A stretch of 50,190 nt of DNA from Chamaesiphon sp. 341R_metabat_111 (GTDB taxonomy: Bacteria > Cyanobacteriota > Cyanobacteriia > Cyanobacteriales > Chamaesiphonaceae). Position 1 is the first letter of the stretch, and each line of letters begins with the position of its first letter. The stretch lies in assembly GCA_025351825.1 (NCBI GenBank), contig JANXVE010000066.1, positions 1 through 50,190 on the forward strand, given 5' to 3'. Position numbers and translations under genes: made by a program. Under the pieces are notes generated by a model. The model did not search any database, had not been told where the DNA came from, and saw nothing but the letters and a program-made list of their open reading frames with translations. Shown in pieces: positions 26,758 through 35,048 of this stretch.

Positions 26758-26880
26758 TCGATTCACCGAAGGCGACGCTACGCGAACGATTGAGCGCAAT
26801 ATCCTGGAGGTGCAGCATCGTAAGCGCAAAGCGCAGGCGTTGCCAACGCGAAGTGTCGCCTCTGGTGAATCGATAACTGA
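26758..26880. repeat. Inverted pair of tacgccaacg-family repeats
   Basis: One copy (26758-26793, attcaccgaaggcgacgcta then cgcgaacgat) is in the same orientation as that inside the neighbouring nucleotidyltransferase gene. A second (26838-26880) is its diverged inverse, ending ctggtgaatcgat. About 45 bp of unique sequence separates them. No gene is seen between here and the isoaspartyl peptidase gene end at 26961. Confidence 0.6.
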
Positions 26881-26960
26881 GTTGGTAATGACATTCCTTT
26901 ATGCTAGGAATAGAGTGGTGATTCGATCTAGATCGATTATAACTGGCAAAATTATCTCAG

Positions 26961-27884
26961 CTATCCTAACTTACACTGAGATTCACCGCCCAGCTCGATC
27001 CAACCACGAATCAGCCCAGAAGTAGACTGCGCCGCCGCACAATGTCCGGCACGATCGATTACAATTACCCCACCCTCTCCATTCACCTTCGCAACCAAAT
27101 AATCAATCCCCGCTTGCGCTGCACCTGCTGCATCCATGCTCCTAAACTGGACGAAATCAGAAATTGTCTTCGCTAACACCGTCCGTAGAAACTGCTCACC
27201 ATAGCCCGTTGCAGACACCGCACAAGTCTCATTATCAGCAAATACTCCCGCTCCGACGATCGGAGTATCGCCCACCCGTCCCCAGCGTTTATTCACCAAT
27301 CCACCTGTAGATGTCGCCGCAGCCAGATTGCCGTGCATGTCTCGCGCCACGGCTCCAATCGTGCCCAGTTTTTGAGATGGTTTAATCCGCTCATGATCTA
27401 GCGTCATTCGCCCTGCTACCCGTGCTTCGGCTAGCTGCTTAATTCGTGCCTCGGTGATAAAGTAATCATCGGGATAAGTTTCGATCTGACAGAACTTGGC
27501 AAACTCCAACGCACCATCGCCCATTAGCAGCACATGTTCGCCACGCTCTAGCACCTGCCGAGCCAGGGAAATCGGATTTTTGATATTGCGAAGACAAGCC
27601 ACCGCCCCCGCTTGAAGGTTGCGTCCATCCATCAGGGCGGCATCCATTTCGACTTTGCCCTCGGCATTTAGCACCGAGCCACAGCCAGCATTGTACAGTT
27701 TGTCGTCTTCGAGCAGGCTGGCGCAGTATTCTACTACGTCTAGGGCACTGTCACCGTGTTCTAGCCGTTCGCGTCCCTGCTCTAAGATGGCGAGGATACT
27801 CTGCCTAAAGGCTGCTTCGCTGGCTTCGTATTTGAGATCTTCGAGGGCACCAGCACCACCATGAATCATCAGGGAATAGGACAT
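26961..27884 (-). CDS. iaaA: Isoaspartyl peptidase / plant-type L-asparaginase
   Basis: A 307-aa Ntn-hydrolase when started at ATG 27884 (MSYSLMIHGGAGAL); the open frame extends 17 codons upstream to 27935, but those residues do not fit the family. The proenzyme self-cleaves before the nucleophile Thr175 in KLGTIGAVARD, followed by the conserved GNLAAATSTGG. Substrate-binding signatures GGAG, NAGCGSVL and MDAALMDG are present. In cyanobacteria this enzyme splits beta-Asp-Arg dipeptides released from cyanophycin by CphB, which is encoded 10 kb downstream. It is the last step before aspartate and arginine become available. Confidence 0.94.
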   Translation of the reverse strand: MSYSLMIHGGAGALEDLKYEASEAAFRQSILAILEQGRERLEHGDSALDVVEYCASLLEDDKLYNAGCGSVLNAEGKVEMDAALMDGRNLQAGAVACLRNIKNPISLARQVLERGEHVLLMGDGALEFAKFCQIETYPDDYFITEARIKQLAEARVAGRMTLDHERIKPSQKLGTIGAVARDMHGNLAAATSTGGLVNKRWGRVGDTPIVGAGVFADNETCAVSATGYGEQFLRTVLAKTISDFVQFRSMDAAGAAQAGIDYLVAKVNGEGGVIVIDRAGHCAAAQSTSGLIRGWIELGGESQCKLG

Positions 27885-27989
27885 AAAATAAGAGAATAAT
27901 GGATGGTCGATCGTAAATATATTGTAGTAATACATTAACGCTCCAGCTCTATTAAGAACAGCCCGATCGTCAGCTTTGGTTGTAAAAAG

Positions 27990-28904
27990 CTAGTTTTTGC
28001 GACGGAACTCATGGCGGCTCGAGCGATGCGAACCATATTTACGGGTATATACTTGCGTAAATTCTGCTCCAAACAACATAATTTGGACAGCATAGTAAAT
28101 CCAAGCCAAAATAGTAACCACAGAGCCAGCAGCCCCATAAGCCGAACCAAAACTACCATTACCTAAATAAAATCCCAGTAATTCCTTGCCCATACTAAAT
28201 AGGATCGAAGTAAAGAATGCACCGACGAAAACATCTTTCCAGGCAATATAAATATCGGGGAGATACTTGTAAATCAGTGCAAATAATAACGTAAAGACCC
28301 CCAATGAGATCCCAATATTCACCAGTCGCCACAAGCTTTCTAACGCTGGAAATAATTGGTTGGCAAATGTGCTCAAGGCTGCCAAAGTCGTGCTGACTAT
28401 CAATGAAACCATTAAAATAAAACCGATCGTAATTACCATTGCGAACGAGAAAATTCGCTTGCGAACTACTGCTTTGACTCCGGCTTGTGGGGACGGCTCG
28501 ACATTCCAAACCGCATTGAGCGAGTCTTGGAGTTGGATGAAAACTCCAGAAGCTCCAAATATTAACGCCAGTGTACTAATGATAAAGGGCACGATCCCAT
28601 TCCCAGACTGAGGATTTTGGGTATTCGCTAGAGCCGTCTGTACCACCTCTGCACCCGCCTTGCCCAACAAACCCTGGATTTGGGCGACAACTTCACCCCT
28701 CGCCGCTTCTTGCCCAAATACCGCTCCAGCGACAGCTACCGCAATCACTAACAACGGCGCGATCGAAAACAGTGTATAGTACGCCAGAGCCGCTGCCATT
28801 TGACTAACTTTATCCCGTTGCCACTCCTCGACAGTTTCTTTCAATAAGCTCCAGATGGTTCTCCAATTCATATTACTGCTCGACGACGATGGTTTATCAT
28901 CCAT
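27990..28904 (-). CDS. YihY/BrkB-family inner membrane protein
   Basis: A 304-aa integral membrane protein with about six hydrophobic segments. The family signatures seen are KVSQMAAALAYYTLFSIAPL at the first segment, FGASGVFIQLQDSLNAVWNV in the middle and AYGAAGSVVTILAWIYYAVQ near the end. The family was once called ribonuclease BN but is now taken as membrane proteins of unclear function. The basic C-terminal tail (YTRKYGSHRSSRHEFRRKN) is presumably cytoplasmic. It is upstream of iaaA in the same direction, with about 105 bp between. Confidence 0.92.
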   Translation of the reverse strand: MDDKPSSSSSNMNWRTIWSLLKETVEEWQRDKVSQMAAALAYYTLFSIAPLLVIAVAVAGAVFGQEAARGEVVAQIQGLLGKAGAEVVQTALANTQNPQSGNGIVPFIISTLALIFGASGVFIQLQDSLNAVWNVEPSPQAGVKAVVRKRIFSFAMVITIGFILMVSLIVSTTLAALSTFANQLFPALESLWRLVNIGISLGVFTLLFALIYKYLPDIYIAWKDVFVGAFFTSILFSMGKELLGFYLGNGSFGSAYGAAGSVVTILAWIYYAVQIMLFGAEFTQVYTRKYGSHRSSRHEFRRKN

Positions 28905-29071
28905 TTGTAGCAGTTTTTGATGAATTTACCCTCTCTCTAGAGGATGATATTAAGGAAAGGTAAGAGTAATTGCTCTCGATCGATACTACCCAACGAGATC
29001 GAACCCATTTAAGATCTTTTCAGGTGCTAGGTGTCGCAGCTAATATTTTTGGTCGAATTCTACAGCTTTCA

Positions 29072-30718
29072 TCAAATATTTCCAGGGATTAGCTCGTCTA
29101 AGATCCGAAAGCGAATGTGGTTGATGGCTAGATCTCCCATTGAAATATGTTCGGGTTTGTCGCTTGCCTTCATTTTTTCAAACGAGATTCCCTTGCCGAT
29201 TTCGGTATGGTACCAGGCTAAACCCATGAAAAACCGCTGGGGATATGGTCCCCGCTCGATCGTATCGTCCATATTTGATTCCATTGGTAGCCAGCCGACT
29301 CCAGGTACATAAAACTCCAGCCAGACGTGGTTAAAATCGGGCTGAAGGGGCATGTTTCGTCGATCGGGATAAGCAGGACATTTATATCGTCCGATCGTCC
29401 GACAGGCGATTCCATTCAGGCGGGAGAGGGCGAGCAGCACGCCGACATATTCACCACAAGAACCAACGCCACGGGCGAGGGCGACATCGGGGGTATCGAT
29501 TCGGGGTTGGATGCCGTAGGAAAGTCTGTCGTAGACATAGTTGCGAATCTTCAGCATCTTCCGCAACACGTTTGTTTCGGTACCAGCGGCTTCCTTGGCT
29601 GCTGCGCGCATGGTTTCGGTGTCCATTGCTAAATCGTCGTCATCAACTAAATAGTGCGCTAGCTCAGTTGGGAGGGTGAGGCTATCATCAATATCGAATG
29701 GAGCGAGGGAATACTTGAGTCCATACATTTCGATAACTGCTTTCCAGCCAATCAAGCCACCTTGATGGGGGTTAATGCGATCGAATTTGAAGACAGCTAC
29801 TTTTTGCCCTTCTTTTTCTTCGATCTCAAATTCATGCCCGATTGGTTCAAAATGGCGCACCCGCTGACGGAGGGTATCGGAGGGTAAGGCAATTCGCCAC
29901 TCGACATTATTCAATGTGACAGCTTCGAGGGGGAGCAATTCTTCAACGTAGGACATTTCTACGAGGAAGCCGTTGGAGCGGGTGTAGTGGGCGGCGGCGT
30001 GGTGGTGGATGTAGAGTGGATGGATGAAGGTGCGATCTCGGAATGTCAACTGATATGGTGATTTAGCATTCGGATCGTCGCGAATATAGGGTTCTTCATC
30101 TGCATAGGCAACATAGCAAGTTGGCTCCTCCTCTCCAGATGCGTAGAAGGTAATTCCCGTCGGCGAGGCAAAGGGGGTGAGCGCGCTAAATTGAATCACG
30201 CCAGTGGTACGATCGAGGCAATAGACAGTTTGCTCGGCTCGATCGCATACCCAGAGTGCATCTTTGTACACTGTCAGGGTTTCAGTGCCCACTCCAGGCT
30301 GAGGCAGCTTATGTAGCAATTCGCCCGTATTTCGATCGAACACATGGATATAGCCAGATTTCTGACAGCTCACATATAGATTTGACTCCCAGACAGCAAC
30401 ACCCGTCACTGGATAGGGCAGCCGCGTAAAGACAGTCGGTGTGAGGGTTTGACGATTGCACGATAGTACTTCCTGTCCCTTGGCAAACCAGAATGTATCT
30501 TCCCATAAAGTTAAACCTGTCACCCCAATCCAATCGGCAACATGGTGGGGATTGAGAATAGTTGTATTATTTGTAGCTGGCTCGATCGAGACGAGATATC
30601 CCCGCACAGTATCGATCGCCAGCAGTCGATTTCCTTCAGCCGCAAGTCCTGACAGCGCATACACACCGATCGGTAAAATAGTAGGATGTGGCGATAATGT
30701 GCCTTCAGACTTGAGCAT
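29072..30718 (-). CDS. Beta-propeller-like domain fused to a transglutaminase-like domain
   Basis: A 548-aa protein. Residues about 15-210 form successive short beta repeats of the sort NLYVSCQKSGYIHVFDRNTG and ALWVCDRAEQTVYCLDRTTG, suggesting a five- or six-bladed NHL/Vgb-like propeller. A middle region (about 210-385) is unassigned. The C-terminal transglutaminase-like fold has the nucleophile Cys421 in GVGSCGEYVGVLL, His464 in FNHVWLEFY and, where an Asp is usual, Glu480 in LPMESN. The superfamily includes peptidases and amidases as well as cross-linking enzymes. There is no signal peptide, so a cytoplasmic role is likely. The substrate is unknown. Confidence 0.82.
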   Translation of the reverse strand: MLKSEGTLSPHPTILPIGVYALSGLAAEGNRLLAIDTVRGYLVSIEPATNNTTILNPHHVADWIGVTGLTLWEDTFWFAKGQEVLSCNRQTLTPTVFTRLPYPVTGVAVWESNLYVSCQKSGYIHVFDRNTGELLHKLPQPGVGTETLTVYKDALWVCDRAEQTVYCLDRTTGVIQFSALTPFASPTGITFYASGEEEPTCYVAYADEEPYIRDDPNAKSPYQLTFRDRTFIHPLYIHHHAAAHYTRSNGFLVEMSYVEELLPLEAVTLNNVEWRIALPSDTLRQRVRHFEPIGHEFEIEEKEGQKVAVFKFDRINPHQGGLIGWKAVIEMYGLKYSLAPFDIDDSLTLPTELAHYLVDDDDLAMDTETMRAAAKEAAGTETNVLRKMLKIRNYVYDRLSYGIQPRIDTPDVALARGVGSCGEYVGVLLALSRLNGIACRTIGRYKCPAYPDRRNMPLQPDFNHVWLEFYVPGVGWLPMESNMDDTIERGPYPQRFFMGLAWYHTEIGKGISFEKMKASDKPEHISMGDLAINHIRFRILDELIPGNI

Positions 30719-30719
30719 G

Positions 30720-30756
30720 GTGTCGATTCTGCTTCGCAGACACTCTGTTAACGAGA
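30720..30756. repeat. Small hairpin repeat in the 5' region of the transglutaminase gene
   Basis: gtgtcgattctgcttcgcag followed by acactctgttaacga contains a tctgc ttc gcaga stem immediately upstream of the start codon on the minus strand. It resembles a diverged copy of the tacgccaacg repeat family. Confidence 0.35.
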
Positions 30757-30811
30757 TATTTATCAGTTAAGTATATCCTCTTATGCTGCGTGGAAGAATC
30801 GCATACTATTG

Positions 30812-31057
30812 TCAACTCAATGGGTAGTAATCAATCTCACTTAATTGCCGATGATGAGTTGTATGTTCCCAGTTAGGATAAGTTTTAAATCCTAATTGCC
30901 GATAAAACTCATCGGCTACTAATGTATGGGTTCGTAACGTCAATAGTTGGTAATGATGCGCTGCTTCTTGACTAAATTGAAATCCCTGAGATAAACTTTC
31001 ATCAACTAGATGATTAAGCGACACCGATTTAATCTGTGAAATCCGATCTAGATTCAT
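30812..31057 (-). pseudogene. GNAT acetyltransferase with internal in-frame deletion
   Basis: The 81-aa frame starts like a GNAT N-terminus (ISQIKSVSLNHLVDESLSQGFQF) and ends like a GNAT C-terminus (YQLLTLRTHTLVADEFYRQL followed by GFKTYPNW). The acetyl-CoA-binding core (the R/Q-x-x-G-x-G/A loop region), some 70 residues, is missing between about residues 29 and 34. The reading frame survived the deletion. Without the cofactor site it cannot be an active acetyltransferase. It is placed alone, downstream of the Rpn-like gene on the same strand. Confidence 0.65.
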
Positions 31058-31157
31058 CTATCCGAAAACATAGTAAAATTGAGATGGGTAGGAAATTTAT
31101 CTGCTCAGGCAGAGATCCTACTTGTGAAAATGATATTTGCGGTCGATCTTTTAATTA

Positions 31158-32144
31158 CTAATTAACTGAGTTGAGCCACTCTTCCATTTGAGCTGCTACC
31201 TGCCAACTAAACAACCCGACGATAAAGTCATCTAACTGCTGTTCATTCAACGCAGCGAGTTGACTCGTCACATTCTCCGTTGGCATATATCCCTGAAACT
31301 TCACGCCAATAGCTCTGGTAGCAGATTCTAGCTTGCCTTGAAGTTTACCTTCTAGCTTGCCTCTTTGTTCTGCTTTATCCATTTCAGCGTCGTACCAAGC
31401 ATCGATCTGTGCCATCGTTCTCATAAACTCTTGCTCCTCTAAACTTAAACTGTCTACTGGTAAATCTTTGAGATACACACAATATTTGAGGCTTGCTCGT
31501 ATTGTATCATTTTTCTCTCGTCTGTCTGGCGATAATTGTTCAATCGATTCAAACGCTCGTCTGGCAGATTCCTTGTTTCCCAACATTTTTAACCAGATGG
31601 TTTCAGGGCTATATTCTAACTGTTCGATAACGACTATTCCCATGCGCCAAATTCCGGCTAATTCATACACGCCGTGACCAAATTGGGGATGAGGTGTCGC
31701 TTGGCACAAATGCAGTAATTCAGGATTACAATTGACAGTTAGAATCCAAGTGAATGGATTTTGGTTGTCGATCAGTTCGGTTGATTCGGGTGAGAGCCTT
31801 TGATAGCTAGCTATCTGTTGTTCTCGTTTGAGATTTTCGACTAACTCTAATTGTTTCGGTTCCCAATATAAGTTTTTACGAGTAACAGATTTTTGGATGT
31901 GTTTATCTTGAAGATAGCCACTATAATGCTCGATGATAATCGTCGGGTGAATCTGCATTAGGGCATCAAATAATCCTAGCTGTTCTTGCTGCCAGCCAAA
32001 TTTATCTGAGTGAGCGATAAACATGAAATCGATCTCTAGATCTTCATCGTTTCTGACTTGGATATTCTGAATTGTTTCACCTTTCGACTGATATAAGGAA
32101 CGCAGGTAAAATTTAAAAAATCTGTCGTGTTTGTACTGAGCCAT
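31158..32144 (-). CDS. Rpn/PD-(D/E)XK nuclease-family transposase-like protein
   Basis: A 328-aa protein of a family abundant in cyanobacteria. The N-terminus (YKHDRFFKFYLRSLYQ, then DEDLEIDFMFIA) and IHPTIIIEHYSGYLQD form the degenerate nuclease-like core. EQRGKLEGKLQGKLESATRA and the tail GLFSWQVAAQMEEWLNSV are the usual helical C-terminal elements. Rpn proteins in enterobacteria are recombination-promoting nucleases. Whether this one retains activity is uncertain, as the E-x-K motif is not clean. Confidence 0.75.
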   Translation of the reverse strand: MAQYKHDRFFKFYLRSLYQSKGETIQNIQVRNDEDLEIDFMFIAHSDKFGWQQEQLGLFDALMQIHPTIIIEHYSGYLQDKHIQKSVTRKNLYWEPKQLELVENLKREQQIASYQRLSPESTELIDNQNPFTWILTVNCNPELLHLCQATPHPQFGHGVYELAGIWRMGIVVIEQLEYSPETIWLKMLGNKESARRAFESIEQLSPDRREKNDTIRASLKYCVYLKDLPVDSLSLEEQEFMRTMAQIDAWYDAEMDKAEQRGKLEGKLQGKLESATRAIGVKFQGYMPTENVTSQLAALNEQQLDDFIVGLFSWQVAAQMEEWLNSVN

Positions 32145-32419
32145 TAATTTTTATTGCCGATACTGACGATCGTCTCACTCAGAGTAAACGTCTCAATCTA
32201 TCCTTGCTGTAGATTTTACCACCCATCAAAGCGTCCCTAACACCCTTCACAAGCGATCCAGGCATTGGACAGATTTAGCCAGAAGAAACTATCCGAACTT
32301 TTGTCGCCCGTGATACATTGGATCGGGAGCACTTATGGCTAGGATTAAAGCAGTAAATTTTTCCATCCACATACGATCGATGAGTTGAGTCATCGTCACC
32401 GCAAAGGATACAGCGTGCA

Positions 32420-32656
32420 ATGAAAGTTATTTATGACCCAGACAAGGATATTTTACAAATTACTTTCATCGAAATGACCGTTGAGGAAACGGCACAAATC
32501 GCGCCAGGATTGGTATTAGATTACGACGGCGATGGCAATGCGATCGGGTTGGAGATTGCCAATGCCTCGAAGAAGATGGATAATCCACGGGCTATTTCAT
32601 ACGTTGTAGGCGAGGCGAATGTTGATAAGCCGCAAATTAAAAGTTGCAGGATCTAG
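32420..32656 (+). CDS. DUF2283 family protein
   Basis: A 78-aa protein. The pattern MKVIYDPDKDILQITFIEMT, then APGLVLDYDGDGNAIGLEI and the helix IANASKKM match DUF2283, small proteins often encoded next to DUF4258 or toxin-antitoxin-like genes. The ATG overlaps the stop of an upstream residual frame as atga (32420-32423). Its own stop (tag, 32654-32656) is the first base triplet of palindromic repeat C. Confidence 0.85.
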   Translation: MKVIYDPDKDILQITFIEMTVEETAQIAPGLVLDYDGDGNAIGLEIANASKKMDNPRAISYVVGEANVDKPQIKSCRI

Positions 32657-32750
32657 CCACCTGTGTCGGGGTAATTCATAAAGCGGCGATTTTATTCGGA
32701 GGGAACCTCCGAATAAAAAACCGACAAGACATTGCCCCGACACAGGTGGC
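32656..32750 (+). repeat. Dispersed palindromic repeat, copy C
   Basis: Outer arms gccacctgtgtcggggtaat (32656-32675) and 32731-32750 are complementary at 19 of 20 positions, the exception being a G-T pair. The inner stem ttcggagg ... cctccgaa lies at about 32695-32713, and the unpaired tcataaagc and aagac words are shared with copy B. It begins at the DUF2283 stop codon and would act as its terminator. The outer arms differ from those of copy B outside the ggggtaat / att-cccc base. Confidence 0.75.
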
Positions 32751-32863
32751 GTAGCAGATTTTTAGCCTTTGATTTGTAGCGTAGATCTACCCACCCCGCC
32801 CTACGGGCACCCCTCCACGGAGGGGATTTTACATCTTATTTGCCCCCCATTAGCCCCTAAACT

Positions 32864-34960
32864 ATGACTGATAAAATGCGAATCTTGATGTGTGCGCCCG
32901 ATCATTATGATGTGGATTATGTGATTAATCCGTGGATGGAGGGCAATATCCATCGATCGAGTCGAGAGCTGGCTGAGGCTCAATGGGATAAGCTGTATCA
33001 AGTATTGCAGACCTATGCGACGATCGATCTAGTAGAGCCGCAAAAGGGTTCGCCGGATATGGTATTTACCGCAAACGCAGGGCTAATATTAGGAGATACT
33101 GTTGTCCTCAGTCGCTTTTTTCATCCCGAACGGCAGGGTGAGGAGCCTCATTTTCAAGCGTGGTTTGAAAGTCAGGGATACAAGGTACATTTGTTGCCGA
33201 AGAATCTACCGTTTGAGGGTGCGGGTGATGCGCTGATGGATCGAGCTGGCGGTTGGCTCTGGGCGGGTTATGGCTTTCGATCGCAATTAGATTCTCATCC
33301 CTATTTAGCTGAATGGCTGGATGTTGAAGTATTATCATTACGATTGGTCGATCGCAGATTTTATCACTTGGATACTTGCTTTTGTCCGTTAACTGATGGA
33401 TATTTATTATATTATCCAGCGGCGTTTGATACTTATTCCAATCGATCGATCGAACTTCGAGTTCCGGCAGAAAAACGGATTGCGATCGAGGAAGCAGATG
33501 CGGTGAATTTTGCTTGCAATACGGTGAATATCGATCGAGTGGTGGTGATGAATAAAGTCAGTGATGGCTTAAAGCAAACACTGAAAGGGCACGGTTTTAG
33601 CGTAGTTGAAACACCGCTGACGGAATTTCTCAAAGCGGGCGGGGCAGCTAAATGTTTGACGTTAAGAGTAACTGAACCACATCAAGAATCACCCCAATTA
33701 TCTACAGTCCAAAACCGCACGATTAGGCTAGAAGGACATTTGCTCGACTCTGGGTTGGTAAATCGTGCTCTAGATACGATCGTTGCAGGGGGCGGTAGTT
33801 TTCAAGTTGCCAATTTTAAGCTGGGCGAACAGCGGTTGGATACATCGGTGGCGGAGGTGAAAGTTTCTGCACCCGATTCGATCGTCATGGCGGACATTAT
33901 GGGGCAATTAATCGACCTCGGTGCGATCGATACGGCTCCAGACATTTCAGAGGCGAAGCTAGCCCCTGTGACTCAGCCAGGGGTTGCGGCGGATGATTTT
34001 TATGCAACTACTATCTATCCCACCGAAATCTCGATCGCGGGTGAGTGGATTTTGGTGCAGGGACAGCGGATGGATGGGGCAATTGCCGTGACGCAGACTG
34101 CTACAGGTGCGGTGGCTCAGTGTAAGTTGCTGCGAGATTTGCAGGTGGGTGAATCAGTAGTAGTTGGGAGTGCTGGAATTCGGACAAAACGCGCTACTAC
34201 CACTCTGAAAAAGAACACCGAAGAATTTAGCTTTATGGGTGCGGGTGTCTCCAGTGAACGGCGGGTAGAACTAGTCGTGGAGCAGGTTGCCTGGGACTTG
34301 CGCCGGATTCGCGATCGAGGTGGTAAAGTTGCCGTAGTAGCTGGCCCCGTTGTGATCCATACTGGGGGTAGTGAGCACCTGAATCAACTGATTCGGGAGG
34401 GTTACGTTCACGCCTTATTAGGCGGAAATGCCATCGCCGTTCACGATATTGAACAATCATTAATGGGCACCTCGTTGGGCGTAGATATGCAGCTCGGCGT
34501 ATCCGTCCACGGTGGACACCGCCACCACCTCAAAGCAATTAATACAATTCGTCGCTGTGGGAGTATTGCCAAGGCAGTCGAACAGGGCGTACTCCGCAGC
34601 GGGGTGATGTATGAATGCGTCAAACACAATGTCCCCTTCTCCCTCGCCGGATCGATTCGGGATGATGGTCCTCTGCCAGATACCAAGATGGATCTGATCG
34701 AAGCCCAAGCAGAATATGCCCGCCTGATCGAAGGTGCCGACTTGATTTTGATGCTATCGAGTATGCTCCACTCGATCGGGGTCGGAAATATGACTCCCGC
34801 AGGTGTGAAAATGGTCTGTATCGATATTAATCCCGCCGTAGTGACCAAGTTAAGCGATCGCGGTTCGATCGAGTCGATCGGCGTTGTCACCGATGTGGGG
34901 CTATTCCTGAGCCTATTGGTACAACAGCTAAATAAGCTAGCAGGATTAGTCGAAAGTTGA
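32864..34960 (+). CDS. agrE: Arginine dihydrolase ArgZ/AgrE (TIGR00300/LOR-SDH family)
   Basis: A 698-aa enzyme. The N-terminal guanidine-modifying domain (about 1-275) converts arginine to ornithine, CO2 and two ammonia. Its nucleophile position is Cys264 in GGAAKCLTLRV, and the family signatures CAPDHYDVDYVINPWMEGN and GSPDMVFTANAGL are present. The C-terminal part (about 280-690) is the LOR/SDH domain (LEGHLLDSGLVNRALDTIV, GPVVIHTGGSEHLNQLIREG, HSIGVGNMTPAGVKMVCIDI). In Anabaena AgrE it acts as an ornithine cyclodeaminase giving proline; in Synechocystis ArgZ that activity is disputed, so the second activity is not claimed here. It is the arginine-consuming arm of cyanophycin use, upstream of cphB and cphA. 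Confidence 0.93.
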   Translation: MTDKMRILMCAPDHYDVDYVINPWMEGNIHRSSRELAEAQWDKLYQVLQTYATIDLVEPQKGSPDMVFTANAGLILGDTVVLSRFFHPERQGEEPHFQAWFESQGYKVHLLPKNLPFEGAGDALMDRAGGWLWAGYGFRSQLDSHPYLAEWLDVEVLSLRLVDRRFYHLDTCFCPLTDGYLLYYPAAFDTYSNRSIELRVPAEKRIAIEEADAVNFACNTVNIDRVVVMNKVSDGLKQTLKGHGFSVVETPLTEFLKAGGAAKCLTLRVTEPHQESPQLSTVQNRTIRLEGHLLDSGLVNRALDTIVAGGGSFQVANFKLGEQRLDTSVAEVKVSAPDSIVMADIMGQLIDLGAIDTAPDISEAKLAPVTQPGVAADDFYATTIYPTEISIAGEWILVQGQRMDGAIAVTQTATGAVAQCKLLRDLQVGESVVVGSAGIRTKRATTTLKKNTEEFSFMGAGVSSERRVELVVEQVAWDLRRIRDRGGKVAVVAGPVVIHTGGSEHLNQLIREGYVHALLGGNAIAVHDIEQSLMGTSLGVDMQLGVSVHGGHRHHLKAINTIRRCGSIAKAVEQGVLRSGVMYECVKHNVPFSLAGSIRDDGPLPDTKMDLIEAQAEYARLIEGADLILMLSSMLHSIGVGNMTPAGVKMVCIDINPAVVTKLSDRGSIESIGVVTDVGLFLSLLVQQLNKLAGLVES

Positions 34961-35048
34961 TAGTGAACTGAGATTTGGCGTGCGATCGGGCTAATTAAAT
35001 TCGTGCTCAATTAGTGATACGATAGTACTTTCGTACGCTAAATTGGTC

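Noticed and set aside
26236-26793. A 185-codon open frame on the plus strand
   Set aside because: Its first third is antisense to the nucleotidyltransferase-like gene and its last part is repeat; composition is odd and no family is recognisable. I treat it as non-coding.
34441-35010. Minus-strand frame of 189 codons opposite agrE
   Set aside because: It covers the conserved LOR/SDH part of agrE in antisense and resembles no protein.
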